Source: Steroidobacteraceae bacterium (GTDB taxonomy: Bacteria; Pseudomonadota; Gammaproteobacteria; Steroidobacterales; Steroidobacteraceae). Taken from it: a DNA stretch of 64,000 bases. The DNA is taken from NCBI GenBank assembly GCA_019634915.1, contig JAHCAN010000009.1, positions 1-64,000 on the forward strand, read 5' to 3'. Both the position numbers and the translations under genes were made by a program. Of the stretch, positions 58,498-64,000 are shown piece after piece (the first letter of the stretch is position 1; every line of letters starts with the position of its first letter). Below the pieces are notes generated by a model. The model worked only from the letters and a program-made list of their open reading frames with translations, ran no database searches and was not told the origin of the DNA.

Positions 58498-61400
58498 CCC
58501 GCCTGGCGCCAGTAACCGCCGCTGCGCCAGGCGTGCCACGCCATGCGCAGCCAGCGCAGCACCGCGAACGCGGCCCATACCGCCCAGGCGAACACGAGCG
58601 TCTTGTACACCCACAGCGGCAGGCTCAGGACCGCCGGCTGCGGCAGCTCGCCGCCGATGCGATCGACGAACCACGAGAAGTTCCCGCCGCCCGAACCCGG
58701 CCCGGTCACACCCATGTCGGGCGTCGACAACAGTCCATCGCGGATGCCCGAGAACAGCAGCGAGGTCACCGCGAAGAAGGTCAGCGCCGCGAGCAGCACC
58801 TGCACCGCGTTGAAACGCCAGCGCACCGTGCCGCCGGCCCAGTCCCGGCGCCACTGCATCGCGAACAGCCAGATCGCGACCAGCGCGAACACCATCCACG
58901 ACAGCGTCGAGAGGCCGAGCCCGAGCAGCACCCACTCGTGCGTGCGCAGCGGCGAGCGCCCGCTGCGCCCGACGAACCACGCGGTCAGCAGGAACGCGAC
59001 GAGCTCGCTCCAGTAGAGGATCGCGGGGCCGACCCCGCCACCGCGCGCGAACAGCGCCCAGCGATCGGCGGGCAACGCGAGTGTGGTGCGCACATTGCTG
59101 GCGGCCGCGCCGAGGTCGAGCGGTCCGGGCCGCACGAGCGCCGACACGCCCCCCGGCTGCGTGCTCGTCACCTGCAGCGTGTGCTCGCCCGGCAGGATCG
59201 GGATCGACAGCTCGCCATTCTCAGGACGCAGCGCGAGCGTCTCGCCGTCGACACTGACCGCCGTCACACGCACCTGCGCGGGCAGCCGCAGGCTGTGCCG
59301 CCCGCCCTGCGTCGCGCGGTAGCGCAGGTTCAGCACGGCATCGGTCGCGCGCGCGCCGAAGGACAGCTCGCGCTCCACCGAGTCGATCGCGATCGACCCG
59401 CCCGGCACCGCGACCGGGCGCGTGAAGCGCGCGCTCATCTGCTCGCCCGCGCGCGGATGGAACTCGAACACCCACTCCTCGCCGGGCGTCTCGGGCAGCG
59501 TGGCCGGGAGGCCTGCGAATTCGGCATGCCACTGCGGGCTCACCGCGAACTCCCACACTTCCACGTAGCGCGCGTCGGCGGCGGGAGCGGTCAGCGCGAG
59601 CGTTTCGGCGCGCGGCAGCGACGAACTCCATGCCGCGGTGTGCGCACCGGTCGCGAACGCGGCCAGCACGCTGCGGCCGGCACGCACTTCGACGTCGGCC
59701 GTCAGCACCGACTCGCCGTCGAGCAGCGGCACGGGCAGCGAGAACGCGGCACGTTCCGGCGCGATGCGCTCGACGCGCGTCTCGAGGCGGTTCTCGGTGC
59801 CGATCGCGAAGCGGCGCACGACGCGCACGAACGGCGGGAACTCGCTCGACGCGCGCTCGACGCCCTCGCCCGCGGTCGCCGCGCCCGCCACCGCGCGCCG
59901 CGTCAGGTCGATCGAGCCACCCGGCACTCGCCCGTCGCTGACGCCGGCCACGTCCCAGCCCGGCGCGCTCACCGCGACCCGCTTCGGCACCCACGGAAAC
60001 ACCAGCTGCAGCGCATCACCCGCGGCCACGCGGCCTGAGACGGCGATCGTGCGCACGCCCGGTTGCAGCGGCACCCACAGTGATTCGTCGCCGGTACGGC
60101 GTAGCGTGGCGCTCGTGACGCCATCGACGGTGACGCCGTCGATGAGCCACGCGCCGCTCGCAGTCGGCACCGGCACCGCGAGCCGCGCGAGCGCGCTCGC
60201 GTCGAGCTCGAGCGTGAGGCGCGCGCCGTCGACGCGGACCCGCGCCGCGAGCAGCTCGGCGCAGCTCGGCTCGCAGGCCGCGGGCTTCGTGAGCCGCGTC
60301 TTCAGCTCGCCGAGCAGCCCGGCATCCGGCCACTGCGCCCGCGCGGCCGGCGCGGCGCCGAGCATCGCGAGCACCAGCAGCGCGACGAGCGGACCGGCCG
60401 CCCGCGCGGTGCCGCGGGCGAATGCCGCGCGCAGCCGCGGCGGCAGGTACTTGCCCGCCACCGGGCCCACACCCGGCACGCCGCCCGCGAGCAGGCACGC
60501 GAACAGTGCCGCGAGCAGCAGCACGGACGCGAGCCGCCAGACGGCGAGCCACACGGGACCGGCAACCACGAAACGCACGGCCTGGCCGGGCTCGACCGGC
60601 CCCGACCAGGCAAATGCGTAGCCGTGATAGCGCCACGCCGGCGTGCCCGGCCCGGCCTGCACGACGGTGCCCGGCGCGTAACGCTCGGCGCGCGATGACG
60701 ACGGCGCGGCGGAGGCGCGCTTCATCGCGGTCACGGCGATCGATTTCTCCCGCAACGGTGCCGGCACCGATTCCGCGAACTCCACATCCGCGGCCTGCAT
60801 ATTCGGCATCACGACCGGCGGCGGCGGTGGCGGTGCGACCGGTACCGGCGCGGCGGGCAGCGGCATCCAGCCCGCGCTGATACCGGCATCGAGTTGTGGA
60901 TGGATCGCGAGACGGAGCTGTCCCCACATGAACGGCACGAGCACGAGGGCGAGCGCGACGAAACTGAGCGTGCGGTAGCGCTGCGCAAATGCACGCAGGC
61001 GCCCTTCGGGTGCGGCGCGCGCCAGCGCGAGCGCCGCGAGCAGGTTGCCCCACAGCCAGATCATCTGCGGCGCCTCCTGGTAGCTGAGCGCGAGCGCGAC
61101 GAACGCGAGCGCACCAGCCGCCCGGCCGGCGATCCAGCCGACGAACACGGCCACGATCACGACACCGAACAGGTTCCACAGGCCCCAGCGTTCGAGCCAG
61201 GCGCCGGGCGCGCTGTCGACGCCGAGCGCCGCGACGAGCCGATGACCCGGCGGCAGCTGCAGCTCGCCGCGCGCGTCGTCGAAACGGGTCGACCAGCCGG
61301 TGGCCGGCAGGGCACCGCGCGCGCCGTCGCTGCGCGCGATCGTCTGCAGCGCGAGCTGCGGCGCGCGCAGTTCGACACCGGCTGAGTCCGCCGCCGCGCC

Positions 61401-62609
61401 CTGCGTCACGAGCAGCGGCTCGCCACCAAGCTGCGCGCTGCCGAGCCGCCATGGCGCGGCCATGTCGAGCCGCCAGCCGCCGCGCATCGTGCCGGTGATC
61501 TGATCGACCGCGGTGTAGCCCGCGTGGTCGAAGTCGAGCCACAGCGTGCGCTGCAGGCGCAGGCGATTGTCGTCCGCGCTCGCGATGCCGCGGCTGCGCT
61601 CGACGACCGCGAGCGACGTGTCGGCGAGCACGCGCATCGCCGGATATTCGCGCCAGTCGTCCGGCACGTCGGCCTGCGCCGCGTCGATGCCCTCGCCGCC
61701 TTCGAGCGCGGCGACACGCAGGCGGTCGTCGCCGGCGAAGCTCCATATCTCCTCGGACGGCCAGGATCCGTCCGGCGCGAGCGCAGCGATCGGCCCGGGC
61801 ACCGCGACGGCGCGCGCGGTGAGCTCGACCGTGAACACGCCCGCGCGCAGCTGCACGCGCAGCCGGCCGTCGGCCTCGACCCGCGCCGGCAGCGGCGCAT
61901 CGAGCGCGATCGGCACGAAGCCCGCCGGCAGCACGGGGCCGATCAGCAGCTCGCGGCTCGCGCCCGTCGCGCGCAGGGTCAGGCGCGTGACGAGCCGCGC
62001 CGGGATCCCGTCGACCAGCAGGCGATGCACGTCGAAATCGAAACTCGCGGCCTGCGCCGCGCCGGCGCGCGCACCGAGGAACAGTGCGCCTCCGGTGCGG
62101 GTCGGCGCATCGATGCGTGCGCCATCGACGCCCAGTTCGATGAGGCCGGTCTCGGCCGGCACGGCGAGCGACTCGGGCCGCACGGGCCAGTCGAAGCGTC
62201 CGGCGAGCAGATGATCGCCAGGCTCGAGGCGCACGAACGGCGCTCCGCCGCGCGCGACGACCGCGGCCGCGCGGCCGTCGACCCGCACGTCCTGCGGCCA
62301 CTGCTCGGCGCCGCCGGGCAGCGCGACCCAGCTGTCGGTCTCGATGCGCCACGACTGGCGGAACTCGCCGCCGCGCGCGCCCAGCTCGAGCACGAGCCGC
62401 CCCGGCCAGGCGCAGCGGTACGCGCCCTGGCCGGCCGGGCGCGCGCCCGGCGTCGCGAGCCATGGGCAGGTGCGGTATTCCTCGCCGTCGAGCACCCAGC
62501 CGCGCCATTGCTCGAGAGCCTGCGGCAGCGGCGGATCGGCGGCGAGCGCGGGCCCCACGACGAGTACCGACCACAGCACGCAACCTGCAACGCGGATGAC
62601 TCGGCGCAC
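58482..62609 (-). CDS. Very large two-part membrane protein, function unknown
   Basis: A 1375-residue protein with a signal peptide (VLWSVLVVGPALAADPP). It has a first extracytoplasmic beta-rich region (about 30-475), a membrane block (helices near 478-510, 518-532, 548-562), a Pro/Ala linker (about 580-600) and helices near 685-708. A second leader-like segment follows (VALLVLAMLGAAPAARAQWP, 740-760), then a second beta-rich region (about 760-1190) and four C-terminal helices. It looks like two related units fused. The GTG at 62609 with AGGGGGAAA upstream is used. No family is recognised. Confidence 0.75.
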   Translation of the reverse strand: MRRVIRVAGCVLWSVLVVGPALAADPPLPQALEQWRGWVLDGEEYRTCPWLATPGARPAGQGAYRCAWPGRLVLELGARGGEFRQSWRIETDSWVALPGGAEQWPQDVRVDGRAAAVVARGGAPFVRLEPGDHLLAGRFDWPVRPESLAVPAETGLIELGVDGARIDAPTRTGGALFLGARAGAAQAASFDFDVHRLLVDGIPARLVTRLTLRATGASRELLIGPVLPAGFVPIALDAPLPARVEADGRLRVQLRAGVFTVELTARAVAVPGPIAALAPDGSWPSEEIWSFAGDDRLRVAALEGGEGIDAAQADVPDDWREYPAMRVLADTSLAVVERSRGIASADDNRLRLQRTLWLDFDHAGYTAVDQITGTMRGGWRLDMAAPWRLGSAQLGGEPLLVTQGAAADSAGVELRAPQLALQTIARSDGARGALPATGWSTRFDDARGELQLPPGHRLVAALGVDSAPGAWLERWGLWNLFGVVIVAVFVGWIAGRAAGALAFVALALSYQEAPQMIWLWGNLLAALALARAAPEGRLRAFAQRYRTLSFVALALVLVPFMWGQLRLAIHPQLDAGISAGWMPLPAAPVPVAPPPPPPVVMPNMQAADVEFAESVPAPLREKSIAVTAMKRASAAPSSSRAERYAPGTVVQAGPGTPAWRYHGYAFAWSGPVEPGQAVRFVVAGPVWLAVWRLASVLLLAALFACLLAGGVPGVGPVAGKYLPPRLRAAFARGTARAAGPLVALLVLAMLGAAPAARAQWPDAGLLGELKTRLTKPAACEPSCAELLAARVRVDGARLTLELDASALARLAVPVPTASGAWLIDGVTVDGVTSATLRRTGDESLWVPLQPGVRTIAVSGRVAAGDALQLVFPWVPKRVAVSAPGWDVAGVSDGRVPGGSIDLTRRAVAGAATAGEGVERASSEFPPFVRVVRRFAIGTENRLETRVERIAPERAAFSLPVPLLDGESVLTADVEVRAGRSVLAAFATGAHTAAWSSSLPRAETLALTAPAADARYVEVWEFAVSPQWHAEFAGLPATLPETPGEEWVFEFHPRAGEQMSARFTRPVAVPGGSIAIDSVERELSFGARATDAVLNLRYRATQGGRHSLRLPAQVRVTAVSVDGETLALRPENGELSIPILPGEHTLQVTSTQPGGVSALVRPGPLDLGAAASNVRTTLALPADRWALFARGGGVGPAILYWSELVAFLLTAWFVGRSGRSPLRTHEWVLLGLGLSTLSWMVFALVAIWLFAMQWRRDWAGGTVRWRFNAVQVLLAALTFFAVTSLLFSGIRDGLLSTPDMGVTGPGSGGGNFSWFVDRIGGELPQPAVLSLPLWVYKTLVFAWAVWAAFAVLRWLRMAWHAWRSGGYWRQAGAATR

Positions 62610-62678
62610 GGCACTTTCCCCCTTGACTGGCGCTGTCATGATCCATGGTCCAGGATCGGGCGTCGAGAGGAGGCTGCC

Positions 62679-63545
62679 ATGACCATCGAACACACGATCG
62701 ACGCGCGCGTGCGCGATCTCGGCGGGTTCAGTGTCCGCCGCGTGCTGCCGGCGCCCGGGCGGCGCATGGTGGGACCGTTCATCTTCTTCGACCACATCGG
62801 CCCCACCGATCTCGCGCCGGGCCACGGCATCGACGTGCGCCCGCATCCGCACATCGCGCTCGCCACGGTCACCTACCTGTACGCCGGCACGTTCATGCAT
62901 CGCGACAGCCTGGGCTCGGCGCAGGAAATCCATCCGGGCGACGTGAACTGGATGACGGCCGGGCGCGGCATCGCGCATTCGGAGCGCACGCCGGCGGCGC
63001 TGCGCGCGCGCGGCTCGCACATCCACGGCATCCAGTCCTGGGTGGCGCTGCCCGACGGCCACGAGGACATCGCGCCGGCATTCACGCATCACCCGGCCGC
63101 ATCACTGCCGCACCTCGTCGTCGACGGCTGCGACCTGCGCGTGATCGCCGGCGAAGCCTACGGCCGCCGCTCACCGGTCGAGGTGCTGTGGCCGACGCTT
63201 TATGTCGATGCATCGATGCCGGCGGGCGCCGCGCTCGAACTGCCGGCCGATTACACCGAGCGCGCGGTCTATGTCGCCGACGGCGGCATCGAAGTCGACG
63301 GCGAGCCGCTGCCGGCCACGCGCCTCGCCCTGCTCGCGCGCGGCGTCACGGTCACGCTGCGCGCGCAGCACCACTCGCGCGTGATGCTGCTCGGCGGCGA
63401 GCCGCTGCCGACGCCGCGTCACATCTGGTGGAACTTCGTGTCCTCGAGCCGCGAGCGCATCGAGCAGGCGAAGCGCGACTGGGCGGAGGGGCGTTTCGCG
63501 CCGGTCCCGGGCGAGACCGAATTCACTCCGCTGCCGGACGACTGA
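62679..63545 (+). CDS. Pirin-family protein
   Basis: A 288-residue two-cupin protein. The N-terminal cupin has the metal ligands and signature VGPFIFFDHIGPTDL, HPHIALATVTYLYAG, HRDSLGSAQEIHPGDVNWMT and GRGIAHSER (His and Glu ligands), and the C-terminal domain ends in the typical FVSSSRERIEQAKRDW. Bacterial pirins include quercetinase-like enzymes and stress proteins. GAGAGGAGG ahead of the ATG is a strong ribosome site. It is divergent from the large membrane gene and convergent with the peptidase. Confidence 0.93.
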   Translation: MTIEHTIDARVRDLGGFSVRRVLPAPGRRMVGPFIFFDHIGPTDLAPGHGIDVRPHPHIALATVTYLYAGTFMHRDSLGSAQEIHPGDVNWMTAGRGIAHSERTPAALRARGSHIHGIQSWVALPDGHEDIAPAFTHHPAASLPHLVVDGCDLRVIAGEAYGRRSPVEVLWPTLYVDASMPAGAALELPADYTERAVYVADGGIEVDGEPLPATRLALLARGVTVTLRAQHHSRVMLLGGEPLPTPRHIWWNFVSSSRERIEQAKRDWAEGRFAPVPGETEFTPLPDD

Positions 63546-64000
63546 CCGCGGGTGCGCGGAAGTCGGGCGCCGCGAGCGGCATTTCGGTGAGCGGGCCGTA
63601 TTTCGCCGCCGTCTCCCTGATCTTCGCCGCATCGCCGATCAGCACGATCGCGAGATCGTCCGCCGAGGGGAACGCGTCGGCGATCACGCGCTGCGCCGCG
63701 GCCGCATCGACCGCGCCGACGGCCGCGCCGTAACCGTCGATATAGGCGCGGTCCAGGCCGTACAGCTCGAGCTCGGCGAGCGCCGCCACCCAGTGCGAGG
63801 CGGTCTCGAGCTGCAACGGGAACTGCCCGAGCACGTAACTGCGCGCCGAGTCCAGCATCTCGGGCGAGAGGCCCTCGCCGTGATGCAGGCGCGTCAGCGT
63901 ATCGAGCGCGAGATCGATCGCCTTGCCGGTCGTGTCGGTCTGCGTGAAGGAGCGGATCGCGAACTCGCCGGGCACGCTGCCGCGCGTGAACCCGGAGGCG
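63523..64000 (-). CDS. M16-family zinc peptidase, C-terminal part (5' end outside window)
   Basis: The visible ~158 C-terminal codons look like the second, inactive half of an insulinase-type M16 peptidase: GFTRGSVPGEFAIRSFTQTD, DLALDTLTRLHHGEGLSPEM, LDSARSYVLGQFPLQLETAS and the end LTEMPLAAPDFRAP. The reading frame runs through the right edge of the window, so no start is given. It overlaps the pirin gene by 23 bases. The HxxEH zinc site should lie in the part outside the window. Confidence 0.75.
   Translation of the reverse strand, partial: ASGFTRGSVPGEFAIRSFTQTDTTGKAIDLALDTLTRLHHGEGLSPEMLDSARSYVLGQFPLQLETASHWVAALAELELYGLDRAYIDGYGAAVGAVDAAAAQRVIADAFPSADDLAIVLIGDAAKIRETAAKYGPLTEMPLAAPDFRAPAVSRPAAE

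Overview
The window is GC-rich chromosomal DNA from a gammaproteobacterium. The backbone is gammaproteobacterial: pyrE, dut, coaBC, radC, rpmB, rpmG, mutM and coaD in the order known from E. coli, followed by rsmD, ftsY, ftsE, ftsX and rpoH. The many GTG starts, the 1-4 base stop/start overlaps, the large TonB-dependent receptors, the extracellular esterases and lipases and a glutaryl-CoA dehydrogenase suggest a Xanthomonadales, Nevskiales or Steroidobacter-like lineage. That placement is an inference from gene content, not from a marker phylogeny.

Layout. Positions 1-10300 hold the 3' half of gdhA, a decayed alpha/beta hydrolase, a Tat-exported Xaa-Pro peptidase coupled to a rhomboid protease, an MHS-type transporter, a three-gene export operon (di-haem peroxidase, Tat phosphoesterase, mono-haem cytochrome c), a lipoprotein coupled to trmB, marC and a small acidic protein. 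Positions 10300-34960 carry the conserved backbone (xth-ampG-Rieske; pyrE; dut-coaBC; radC; rpmBG; mutM; coaD-rsmD; ftsYEX; rpoH), opened at several joints by accessory cargo. The cargo is a HicA-like/HTH toxin-antitoxin-like pair, a bactofilin pair, a Fur-controlled iron-uptake operon, alkA with a TIGR03067-like gene and ggt, a secreted lipase, a ccdAB pair, and a 194 bp element with 37 bp inverted ends.

Positions 34970-41380 are one minus-strand operon: TonB receptor, type B carboxylesterase, acyl-CoA/AMP ligase and TetR regulator, with a palindrome just upstream of its promoter. Positions 41440-47160 hold an OmpA-type lipoprotein, gcdH, an M48-TPR lipoprotein protease, a MATE pump and an unknown protein. 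Positions 47160-50120 are a scar-rich accessory stretch: a terminator, a transposase tail, a DUF4143 ATPase remnant, a VOC protein, a broken brnTA module and an intact VapBC-like pair. gltBD, an S41 protease, a second ATPase remnant, a 1375-residue two-part membrane protein, a pirin and the end of an M16 peptidase follow to 64000.

The most informative regulatory signals are a CIRCE-like element in the rpoH leader; a perfect 19 bp Fur-type palindrome filling the -35/-10 spacer of the iron operon; and self-complementary operators directly in front of three toxin-antitoxin-type modules, two of which overlap a promoter I can place. No rRNA, tRNA or CRISPR array was found.
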